This document shows, piece by piece, positions 52,210-64,000 of a DNA stretch of 64,000 nt (position 1 is its first letter; each line of letters opens with the position of its first letter). This DNA comes from Neelides folsomi. Taxonomy: Eukaryota > Arthropoda > Collembola > Neelipleona > Neelidae. The notes under the pieces are model-generated. The model had not been told where the DNA came from. It ran no database searches and saw nothing but the letters and a program-made list of their open reading frames with translations. The position numbers and the translations under genes were made by a program. The DNA lies in NCBI GenBank assembly GCA_034687125.1, contig JAQGBZ010000134.1:93413-157412 (forward strand), in the 5' to 3' direction.

Positions 52210-55200
52210 TCATACTTTATCACTTTTATCCTCAGATTTAGACGTCAAATAGTATCTCGTGGAGTGTGCCATAAATTCCTTTGCTTTCTCCATTCCTTTG
52301 GCCAATCTTACTTCAGTGTCTGGAACTCGTATTTTTTTCAAAATAGAGTTAAACTTTGGATCTTGACCTTTGGGGCTTATGGTACTACCTCTTCCCAGTT
52401 CATCAACAAAACTAGACAACCATCTTTCGGCACAAAAATCTTCAGTAGCCAATTCCTATAAAATAAAGAATGTTGTTTGGAATTAAATCTCATTAATTAA
52501 TATAATAATGCAGCAGTAGTAAAATTAAACTTTGTAACTAAATATTTAGTATTGATCCTATTACAGATTAAATTATTATTTACTTTGGGAAAACAGCATC
52601 GAGCTTGAACAATTCCATCTGAAGAACGTAAAACAACCAGAACAGGTTTCTTCCTCACTTCTGCACCTCTTGTGATTTTCTTCAAGGAGCTCAGTTCAAT
52701 ATCAGTCAAAAATGATTCTAAAACAAATTGGTCGGAGTCGGAAATGTGAGAAACCTTCTCTGCCATTTTCTCTACAATTCCTAAAGTCACATGTTTTTCA
52801 ATGAGCTTGTAAGCTTCAGTCAAGAGATCCTCAGTTTTCGAATAAACTTCAAAAGAGAATGTTAGCGATGGATTTTTCACAACCGTTGAAATTCCTTCGG
52901 ATAGTTTTTCGATTTTTTCTCTATAATGATTTAACTCTGATTTTTCAGTAGATCGATTCAAAAGAGTTTGGAGTTCATCGAGCCCAGCAAGAACTTCAGT
53001 GCTGTGTCGTCGTGCCTCTTCAGCCCCAAGACCAGTGGCGCAAACAAGCTCGTAAACTCCATTTTTCTTCCACTTCCTCTCAGCAATGACAATTGGAAGT
53101 GCAATTTCATTAAGACTATCTTGACACTTTTTAATGTCACTATCTTTCAATTCTCCCTTGAGGAGCGTGACTTCAAGGGTTATTTTATTCGCATACACAA
53201 ATGAAACTCCAAATCGAACAATGTGAAACCTTTTCTTCAACCAAGATTTTAATTGATTGAGCGTTGAGTAGCTCATTCCTCTTCCGAATCTAATTTCGTT
53301 ATTTATATTGAATTTTACCACCTTAGCTTTTCTTGAGAAACCAATTTCAGGAACATTCTAAATATAAATATTATTTGGTTATTTTAATTTAGTGCTCTTA
53401 TATTGAAGTTCATTTAAAGGAAGACATTAAAATCATTATCAAAAAATTAAAATTACTGAAACATGATGAAATATCCAGCCAGATGGTAAAGTGATAACTT
53501 TTTTTACTTGAAGACTCGAAGTGTTTTCCATTTGAATAGATCCAATATCCGAAACATAAATCGAACTCCCTGGAAAAAACGGAGTTTTGTTTAAGATAAT
53601 CCAGTAAGAATTATTATTCTCGCTCGCTATTTCTTCAACAGGATCTCCTTCTTCGTCAAAAATCCATTCAATGAAAATTGGCTCCTTTAGCTCCGCAGCT
53701 TGCGGATGAAATATTCCACCTGAGACTTCTGGTTTGTATAACGCAAGCAATGATTCGACCTTCATTATTAATTGTCTTTCTTCGCTTGAGATCAGTTCTT
53801 TAACAATTTCATCTCGAAATTTTTTCTTTGTTTGATCCATATAAGACTTGAGCCCTTCTTTGTCAAACTTCAAATCAAATTTATTACAAAATGCTTCGAC
53901 ATCTTCATCCACAATTCCTAATGACTCATACCTTAAGAAGAAAGAGATTAATTAAAAAAACCTACTTTATAGTTTTGTATTATTTCTTATTTTAAACTTA
54001 TAAATTGAAATTGTACCAATTGAAAGCAGTCTCTCCATCAACAATTCCAGCAGTCTTAACTCTTTCAATTTCAGTTTCAGAAAGGCGAGACAAGTTGGGA
54101 AATTCAATAGTGAGAAGTTGTGGAAGAGATGGATGATGAGTTTCTCTTTTCCTCAATGACTCTAAAAACTTATGAGCCTCAAAACTCAATATTTCAATTG
54201 TTTCTTTTTTCATCTTTTCAATTTCAGGATAAACGGGAGAAAGAGAATTCGAAACAGTGTCAACACTTTCCACGATAAGCTGCTTCATATCGCTTTCAGA
54301 ATCAATATTGGGCAGAAAGTCGTTATGAATAATTCCGAACGACCGATGAATTAGACGCCGGACTTTGTGGCTAAAATGAATTTTCATATTAAATACATTT
54401 AAATAAAAAGCTTTAGCTTTACAAAAAAATGTTACTTTGTTTGAGGAAGTACTCCATCAGAAAGAGCAACGACTGCAGCTCTTATGTGGTCAGCGAATAC
54501 CCTATAACTTGTATCATTTTCGTTGGTGAAACTCCCGGTATATTTTCGACATTTGCTCAACTATTTAATCAAATAAAAAATATTTATTTAGAATCTCTAT
54601 TTAAGAATTCCAATTACTCAAATTTGACATATTATTAGTAATTCTTACTTTGTGAACAACATCAAATAAGGGACTAAACAAATCCGTGTCATAGTTTGAG
54701 ATCTTTTCATTAAGAACAGCTGTAAGTCGTTCTAATCCAGCACCCGTATCGACAACATGTGATAAAGGGAGACGTTCCAAATTATCTTTTTGAGTTCTAA
54801 AATTATAATGATAAACTCTTACAAAATTAAAATTCCATAAATGAAATGAATGACCATTTAATTAAAATTAAATTACCGATTATACTGCATGAAAACTAAA
54901 TTCCATATTTCAACAACCAAACCAGAGTCTTGATTGACTAGACTTGGGTCTGTTAATGTTCCTCTGTGATCGTAGTGAATTTCCGAAGAGGGACCACATG
55001 GTCCGAAAGATCCCATTGACCAAAAGTTTTCTTTGCCAAAAGGAAGTATTCTATCAGGAGGCACACTAAAATCAAAATTACATATAAAATATCAATGCAT
55101 TTGAAGTAGTGTATAGGTAACATATTTAGAGTAGCCTTTAGTAAAGTAATAATTACCCAATCGATTCCCATATTTCTTTTGTTTCTTTATCCATCGGGAT

Positions 55201-56533
55201 TGATTCTCCACCAGCAAAATAAGTAACATAAAGCCTATTTGGGTCGAGTTTATAAACGTTTGTTAAAAGGTTCCACGCCATGACACACGCTTCTTTCTGT
55301 AAATCATCAACAATAAGAATATTATGAATTATAATTTATTTGAACAGGTCAATTATTTCATATATTATAATGATTTTGAAAATTCCACTAATTGAAAGTA
55401 TTCTTATTTATTATATATGTTGATTTTACATGAATGTTGATCAATCAATTATGTCAAATTATGTACCTTGAAATAATTTGCAAAAGACCAATTCCCCAAC
55501 ATTTCAAAAAATGTATGATGAAAGGTGTCGGCTCCGACTAATTTTAAGTCATTGATCCGAAGGCATTTTTGACTATTTGTGACTCTAAGATGTGAAGGCC
55601 GACCATAACCAAGGATGACATCCTTAAACTATAAAAAACATTATAATTCATAACCATTAAGATATTCCATTGCAGTGGCGGTCCCAGGGGGGGGGGTCCC
55701 GGGACCCCCCCCCTTGAATTTGGAAAACGATGTAGATATAATCCAGTTAGTACTTAAAAATAGGGTCAAACTAACAATTTATCTTAAAAAATTTTCTCTC
55801 AGGACCTAAAGGTCCCGATTGTTTGATAATGACTAGTGTAATTTCTAAAATATTTTCTAAGGGGTCTAGATTCCATATTGACTATTGAAATTGTATCATG
55901 TTTTCAATATTTCTCAGGTCCCAAATAGAAATACACAATAATGGCAAGATAAATCATAGAAATTTTCTCGCGACCTAAAGGACCTTTTGAAAAAATTATA
56001 ACCAAGTTTCGAAAAAAAGAAACATCTATATACATAGATATGGAAAATATTTTCTCGGGACCTAAAGGTCCAGTTGGAATCTCTGACCAAATTATGGGAA
56101 AAATTTCCTCGGGATCTAAAGGTCCCGTTATAATTTCCTTCAACATATCGAAAAAATTTCCATCAACGCATCGAAAATTTTCTCGGAGCTATAAACTATT
56201 TCTAGTACTATGTATTTATTATGATTTTACAGATGCGATTATAAGTACCTTTAAGCTAATAAAAATGCATTATTTTATAACAAATTTGGGACCCCCCCCC
56301 CTTCTTCAAATCCTGGGACCGCCCCTATTCCATTGTAAGGCAAAGACAAAAAGAGTTAAAGTATTATAAATTATCGTCTAAAATACCTGATTCATTCCTG
56401 CATTAACAAACGCAAGTGAAGGATCATTTTTTGGAACAACCGACGACGACGGTATAAATGAATGTCGATACGTCGGATGGCGTAAAAAATATTGAACAAA
56501 GGTCTCTCGTACTTTCATTGATGGCCAATTCAT
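52210..56533 (-). CDS. AARS2: Mitochondrial-type alanyl-tRNA synthetase, degenerate editing domain
   Basis: Ten coding exons on the minus strand: 56387-56533, 55467-55628, 55157-55296, 54877-55065, 54649-54796, 54436-54560, 54017-54370, 53457-53931, 52584-53357 and 52210-52455. They total 2760 nt, or 919 residues. The class II catalytic core is clear: [26 protein letters not shown] (about 84-98), [12 protein letters not shown] (171-182), [12 protein letters not shown] and [10 protein letters not shown] (228-237). The tRNA-binding region includes [10 protein letters not shown]. Motifs resemble human AARS2 more than the cytosolic enzyme (NSQKCLR), so the product should charge mitochondrial tRNA-Ala. 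The editing part is reduced: [17 protein letters not shown] replaces the usual RTxFYAExGGQxxDxG, MSYSTLNQL (608-616) stands where HTATHLLN is expected, and no C-x-GTH motif occurs before the ATGLGAEEA linker. No mitochondrial presequence is evident; an acceptor just before the ATG (AATTTAG) leaves room for an upstream exon I could not identify. A hAT-like element lies in intron 1. Confidence 0.9.
55673..56327. mobile_element. Non-autonomous hAT-like element in AARS2 intron 1
   Basis: A 655-bp element flanked by an exact 8-bp duplication TTCCATTG (55665-55672 and 56328-56335), the size typical of hAT insertions. The ends are inverted repeats: CAGTGGCGGTCCCAGG on the left, and TAGGGGCGGTCCCAGG on the right read from the other strand. 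Both fit the C/TAgNG start of hAT ends. No transposase is encoded. Next to the left end is a long G-run/C-run palindrome (55688-55713) and near the right end another C-run. The middle consists of diverged repeats built around GGGACCTAAAGGTCCC. It lies between donor 56386 and acceptor 55629, so it should be removed by splicing. Confidence 0.85.
55790..56195. repeat. Tandem palindromic units inside the hAT-like element
   Basis: About six or seven diverged units, each with a variant of TTTTCTCGGGACCTAAAGG followed by TCCC, are centred near 55805, 55865, 55917, 55975, 56053, 56112 and 56180. Spacing is roughly 55-75 bp. GGGACCTAAAGGTCCC can pair with itself around the central CTAAAG. Confidence 0.7.
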
Positions 56534-57257
56534 TTTAACTGCTTCTAAATTTAAAAAAGTGTTAACATATCTTTGATACTACAACAGTATGTAAAGTATT
56601 ATATTTGTAGTATATCTAAATAAATCAACATTTAATAAATAAAATGTATCTTATAATATTGATTTACCTTGTTGAAGTAAACTTCAACTACTGGCTATTT
56701 TGAAAAAACGATGGGTAATAATTTAAACCGTTTAAACAAGTATATCTAAATATTCATTGAGATCAAAAACATTATAAAAAAGCTAGTAAATATACCGATT
56801 AACTTTAAATCCTTCGTAAACTACTAAAATATTACAATAGAAAAGTCAACAATTGAGTGACATATGAAAAAGAAAAATACCGTAATAATATGAACTAATG
56901 AACATTGATAAAAGATCAAAAACTACTTATTTGATATTTAATTAATTTTCTAGATTTATCATTCAGTTATTGAAAAACTTGAATCTGGGAATAAGTTGAA
57001 CGTTGAATAGAGTGAACGAACTCGTGGAGATATAGTAAAAAACTATACGGATACGATGAGAAAATGAACTTTCTCACTCCGTTGTTATACTGCAATATGC
57101 AGAGTACAAAACCGGGGGAATCAAAGGCTTGTTGTATTCAAAAATCGAATTTGCTTGAATAATTGAATTGAATTGAATTACACTTTAATTTGATATTTGA
57201 TAGTTGTCAATTCGAGAGATTTAAAGTCATTATCTCATTAACTCATTATACTTTATA
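56534..57257. other. Divergent promoter region AARS2 / SLC4A1AP
   Basis: About 720 bp separate the start codons of AARS2 (-) and kanadaptin (+), so the two genes may share a bidirectional promoter. A good-looking minus-strand donor (AACAAG then GTAAATC, near 56667) could mark a 5' untranslated exon of AARS2, but no reading frame runs through it. Confidence 0.5.
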
Positions 57258-60251
57258 ATGGAGGAGTTTAAAAAACCAGGATTAAACATAATTCCAAAGC
57301 GAGTGAAGTCACTCGAGAAAAAAGAAACAGAAAGTCCCTCAATTCAAGAAACCGAATCTATTGCAGAAGTTGTGTTCTCTGAAATAGGTATTTAGTCCAA
57401 ATTCATTTAAATGAATATATTGATAATTATTATCTATTAAGTAGTTGCCGTTTGCGCAAAAAATGACAATGATATAACTACGTATTATAAATATGTTATA
57501 AGTACATTGACGCGAACTTAATATGAAATCTATTGATATTCTAGTTGGTGAAGTTGATTCTAGCAATGATATTATAACGGAAGTCACACCAAAAGTTAAA
57601 GAATCAAATGAAGCTACAAATTTTGACCAAACTAAAGAAGACAAACAAGAAAAATATAATGCACTTATATCTCAATTAAAGTATGTAAATTATATATTGG
57701 GAAGATTCTTTTAATTAAAGTTCTTCTAAACATACTCTACTTTATGTTAAGTTATCACTATCATTATATTTAATACTTCAACTTTATATAATACATTATG
57801 CTTAAATCACATTTTAGATATACTGTACCTCCAGGGGCGGAAATTGCTGATTCAAGATATTCTCTAGACATTCTTAAGAATGGATTAATCATTGATCATG
57901 TTAAATTCCTCTTTAAATCTCATTTCGTCATTGGGAGGTAGATCAAAACATAGTACTTTATAAAACTTTTTTATCATATGAGTTTAGATAAAAATATATA
58001 TTTTAGAGAATTTAAAAAGATTACGTTTGTTAATTCTAATTATTAAATCAAATGTGTTTTCTTATTAAAAGGATCCCAGCTTGCGATATTATAGGTGAAA
58101 ATCCAACGATCTCTCGAATGCATGCAGTAATTCAATTCATTGGAGATAAAAATCAAGATCCTAAGTCTAAAACCTCAAGTTCTTCGAATCAATTTGACTG
58201 CAAAGAAAAGGGATTGTATATTTACGATTTAAATTCTACACATGGCACTTTTTTAAATAAGAATCGTCTTTACCCAAACAAGTAACATACTTTTTAAATG
58301 TTCTTTAATAGTTTCTATAAATCAATTTAAACTATATAATTTTAATCCAAACTGTTCATTAGATTTTATAGACTTAAAGTTGGACATACTCTCAAGTTTG
58401 GAAATTCTTCGAGGCTATATTTGGTTGCGGGCCCTTCTGAGGACGAAGAAGAGGAAGATTCAAGATCCGTGACTGAAATTTTACAAGAAAAACTAGAACG
58501 GGAGCTTGAAAGGAAGAAATTATTGAGTGAGTTGTCAGCCCAAGGAACCTCAAAGCCTGAAGAAACCGAAGATAACGGAATTTCATGGGGAATGGGTAAA
58601 AATAGCTTTTTTAATTATCGAATTGATTGTACAGTTGTTTTATTTGGTATTCATAATAATTTAATAATTAATTCATTTTTCATTTTACTAATCAGCCGAA
58701 GACGCAGAAGAAGAAGAAGATTCCAAAGTGAATCCATTTTCTATCGATTTCGACAACAGTGAATTGAATTTGGATAATCCAAAGAAATCACTCAGAAGCT
58801 GGTTTGAAAGAGAAGGCCATGATTTGGTTTATGATGTCCGTGAAAAAGCAGCCGGGCACTTTATCTGCAGGATTAAGTAAACACGACTTTTATAACATTA
58901 GCTATTAATTTAATCTGAATAATTAAGCTATTTTTCTATTGATTTTGTAATATACAAAGAAATAATATATACTTTTTAGTTTACCCGTTGATGGTCCTAA
59001 TAATACAAGCGTGTTTGCTGAAGTTGAATTAAAGGGAAAGAAAAAGGACGTTGTCCACCAATGTGCCATGAAAGCATGTCAAATACTTGATAAATATGGT
59101 GTTCTTCGTCAGTCACATCAAGGTTCGTGTTCTAAAACAATTTTTCTACAATTTTTAGGAAAAAATATTTTTATTTAATTTTCATTATTTCCAACAGAAG
59201 GGAAAACTAAAAAGAAGTTACGAAATTGGGAAGAGCAAGACTACTATTCTAGTGACGAAGACATATTTTTAGATCGAACAGGATCGATCGAGAGAAAAAG
59301 AGTAACTCGCATGAAGATTGCTGGGAAATTTGAAGAAAAAGTGGAAAATTTTGATTCATTGGTTCGTTCATATTCTTATACATTAATTTTGTTTTTGATT
59401 AATTTATTCAATGGTAAAAATTTGTCTAATTCATTTAAATTATTTTACACTGATCATACCTATAACTTTTACACTTTATCTTATTTCAGAGCTCCAAATA
59501 TTCAGAAATGGAAAAAGAAATTAAAACCCTAAAACAAAAGATTGATAAAGCTGAGAAAAAGGATAATGGCGAAGGTGAAGTGGATCCACTTGATGCATTC
59601 ATGCAAGATCTCAAAGCAGGTGTGTCAGAGATGAAAAAAATGAAACAAAAACTTAAAGTATTGACTGAAGAACAAAATAAAGTTAAAAAATTGATGGATA
59701 TTGCGCGACCTGCGAATCTACCAGAAATAAATCTTTCTATTCCAAAAGAAACTAAATCTTCTGATTTTGAAATGAAAAAAGATAAGAACGACACTTCTAT
59801 TCCGCAAAATGAACAATCAATTAAAAGTATATTTGAGGATTCAAAGGAAATTAAAAAATTATCGCCACCTGAATTTGTCTCAAAGCCAAAGCCCATCCCA
59901 TCAGAAAATCTAAAGAGAAAAACTCCAATCAAAATTCCAATTAAAGACAAGACAAAAGTAGACCCTGAAGTTGACACAGAAGAAATTGCTCCTACTATAA
60001 AAGTTAATAAGAGAATCAAGAAAAATCCAGATAAAAATGTTAAATATGAATATGATGCAAGCGATCCTGATTACTCCGTCTGGGTTCCTCCAAATGATCA
60101 GGTACATAATAGTTTTACCTCTCATTATTATATTATAATCTTGTAGACTCCATTAAAATATGCGATTTAAACTATTTCATATCTTATGCTATTTTGTTTA
60201 TTTCAGAGCGGTGACGGAAGGACAAAGCTAAACGAAAGACTGGGTTATTAA
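57258..60251 (+). CDS. SLC4A1AP: Kanadaptin (FHA-domain nuclear protein)
   Basis: Ten coding exons: 57258-57387, 57545-57680, 57818-57937, 58072-58281, 58363-58595, 58696-58876, 58980-59122, 59198-59361, 59490-60101 and 60207-60251 (TAA). They total 1974 nt, or 657 residues. An acidic N terminus leads to PPGAEIADSRYSLDILKNG and an FHA domain (about 105-230) with VIGRIPACDI, PTISRMHAVIQF and DLNSTHGTFLNK, the phosphothreonine-binding loops. Next come GISWGM and SLRSWFEREGHDL, a dsRBD-like region (about 285-360, DVVHQCAMKACQILDKYG), a basic/acidic Lys-Glu coiled coil (about 440-500) and the conserved end DASDPDYSVWVPPNDQ then SGDGRTKLNERLGY. Vertebrate kanadaptin was first described as a partner of the kidney anion exchanger and is now mostly seen as a nuclear, RNA-linked protein; its exact role is unclear. 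It is shorter than human (about 796 residues), mainly from a shorter N terminus. The first ATG closely follows TATAATGG. Confidence 0.95.
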
Positions 60252-60432
60252 CATTGTAACTTGATATTTTAATAATGTGGAAGCCGATTCAGTTTGTATT
60301 TACCTGTTTAAAATTAATATTGATACTGAATGTTTAGATTCATTTTATTTATAAGTGCACTATGCACTAAAAATTAATTTTCATCTTTTACAAATTCTCG
60401 TATAATTTTTTGTATTCAAAATACGGTGTTAT

Positions 60433-60438
60433 AATAAA
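60433..60438 (+). terminator. Candidate polyadenylation signal of SLC4A1AP
   Basis: AATAAA about 180 nt after the kanadaptin stop codon, in the sense direction. It is a plausible 3' end, but the hexamer is common in this AT-rich DNA. Confidence 0.35.
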
Positions 60439-61155
60439 ATATGAAAGATTTACTTTTTACTGTTTTAATGCGCATAATAAATTTCAATTCATTTGAAAGA
60501 TAAGATTTTTTACCCAAGTATTTTAATCAAGTCCGAAATACTTACATTATCAAAAAACAATTACTATTCATCATGCATTGTCGGTGACAGAATGTGAGTG
60601 AGCATGTTTCTAAATGGGAGACTCAATTATTGCCTTTTTATCCATTTGCTTATCAAGGTATAAAATCATTTTTGTGGAAGCTCTCATAATCAACATTTTC
60701 CCTGCATGCGGTAAAACTAATCCGGTTAAACTATCGATCTTCCCAATGAATAAACGTTAAAATTGAACACTTTCGTGAAATCGATGTTGGAAATGTTGGA
60801 ATGTTTTAGGAATATTGGGAATAACAAAGTGGTGATTTTCCTAATATTGAAGCAAAGGCTTGCTAACCGCACTTGTTTCTTACTTGAGTGTGCACTTTGT
60901 TATTATTTAATACATGTATTGTATAGAAGTACTATAGGTATGGAAATAAGAACACCCCTTTAGGAGAATATTCATCTCGTAAGGAAGTACCTTACAACAA
61001 CATGAATGGCCTCAAACACCGCAGAAGCAAATACCAACAAGAACGGTTTCAATTTTTGTCTGACCGAGAGTGAATTAGTTCTTTCCTTCCCTTCGACCCA
61101 TCACCTTATAATTTTCTCTCTTGTCTTGAACAGGAATCTTTAAAAAGAAGTGATT

Positions 61156-61203
61156 TTGACGATAGTTGAGGCAGTTCGTTGCTCTACTGTTAACTATCGT
61201 CAA
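61156..61203 (+). promoter_or_regulatory. Perfect hairpin upstream of alpha-tubulin
   Basis: TTGACGATAGTT (61156-61167) and AACTATCGTCAA (61192-61203) are exact reverse complements with a 24-nt loop, 57 nt before the tubulin start codon. If transcribed it would form a stable stem in the leader; if not, it could be a paired binding site in the promoter. Confidence 0.6.
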
Positions 61204-61259
61204 TTTTTCATTCTCATATTCATTTTTCACATTTAAATACATACCTTCAATAAATAATC

Positions 61260-63831
<2,572 letters not shown>

Positions 63832-64000
63832 GTAGCTTTATAATAATATTTATAATTCATCCATATTTGTATAATAATGATATTTACTGATATTATTTGT
63901 ATGTATTATTTTAGTTATATGCCAATACAGCGTGGCAAAACTAATATGTCCCAATGGAGAAAGTCAGTAATGTATTAAGATAGGAAAATTATAAAATAAC
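63832..64000 (+). other. Start of an alpha-tubulin intron
   Basis: AT-rich sequence after the GTAGCT donor. The expected following residues (DVNAAI...) are not found in any plus-strand frame, so the intron continues past the window. Confidence 0.7.

Larger units (their letters stand above)
60252..61259 (+). other. Intergenic region with tubulin promoter and leader
   Basis: It holds the kanadaptin 3' untranslated region and the alpha-tubulin promoter and leader. A weak TATA-like TTATAA lies at 61106-61111, about 150 bp before the tubulin ATG. A perfect 12-bp inverted repeat lies at 61156-61203. No additional gene is supported. Confidence 0.6.

Noticed and set aside
56040-56369. 109-residue plus-strand frame in the hAT-like element
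   Set aside because: It is formed by the GGGACCTAAAGGTCCC repeats and C-runs, not by a transposase or host protein.

Overview
This is a nuclear genome segment from a eukaryote, most likely an arthropod. The sequence is strongly AT-rich. Its genes are broken by many short introns, mostly GT-AG, and lie on both strands without operons. Reading the splice phases by hand gives eight conserved animal genes and three small unrecognised ones. The species cannot be named from the sequence. The two-Ig-domain surface protein and the small membrane proteins look insect- or crustacean-like, but that is an impression from memory.

Layout. 1-18041 (+): 3' part of a gene for a cell-surface protein with two Ig-like regions; its last seven exons are spread over about 11.6 kb, including an 8.3-kb intron. 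18042-20892: AT-rich spacer. 20893-23870 (-): complete stomatin/MEC-2-type gene with nine coding exons. 23871-31682: long AT-rich intergenic stretch. 31683-36475 (+): complete hormone-sensitive lipase (LIPE). 38886-41391 (+): complete cystathionine beta-synthase (CBS). 42429-45468 (-): complete HAUS6-like augmin subunit. 46401-47205, 48131-49361 and 50907-51659 (all -): three small single-span membrane or secreted protein genes in a row, two of them apparently paralogous. 52210-56533 (-): mitochondrial-type alanyl-tRNA synthetase (AARS2) whose editing domain appears degenerate. 57258-60251 (+): kanadaptin (SLC4A1AP), divergent from AARS2. 61260-63831 (+): 5' two thirds of an alpha-tubulin gene that runs off the window.

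Mobile DNA is sparse but readable. A 655-bp non-autonomous hAT-like element with an 8-bp target duplication sits in AARS2 intron 1. A roughly 590-bp Tc1/mariner-like element with long inverted repeats ends just beyond the stop codon of the third small membrane-protein gene.

The genes do not form one pathway. CBS (transsulfuration), LIPE (lipid mobilisation), AARS2 (mitochondrial translation), HAUS6 and alpha-tubulin (microtubules) and kanadaptin are ordinary housekeeping neighbours. The least explained part is the 46.4-51.7 kb trio. The most surprising part of a known gene is the loss of the catalytic zinc motifs from the AARS2 editing domain. All gene models were built by hand from splice signals and frame continuity; no alignment or transcript data were available.
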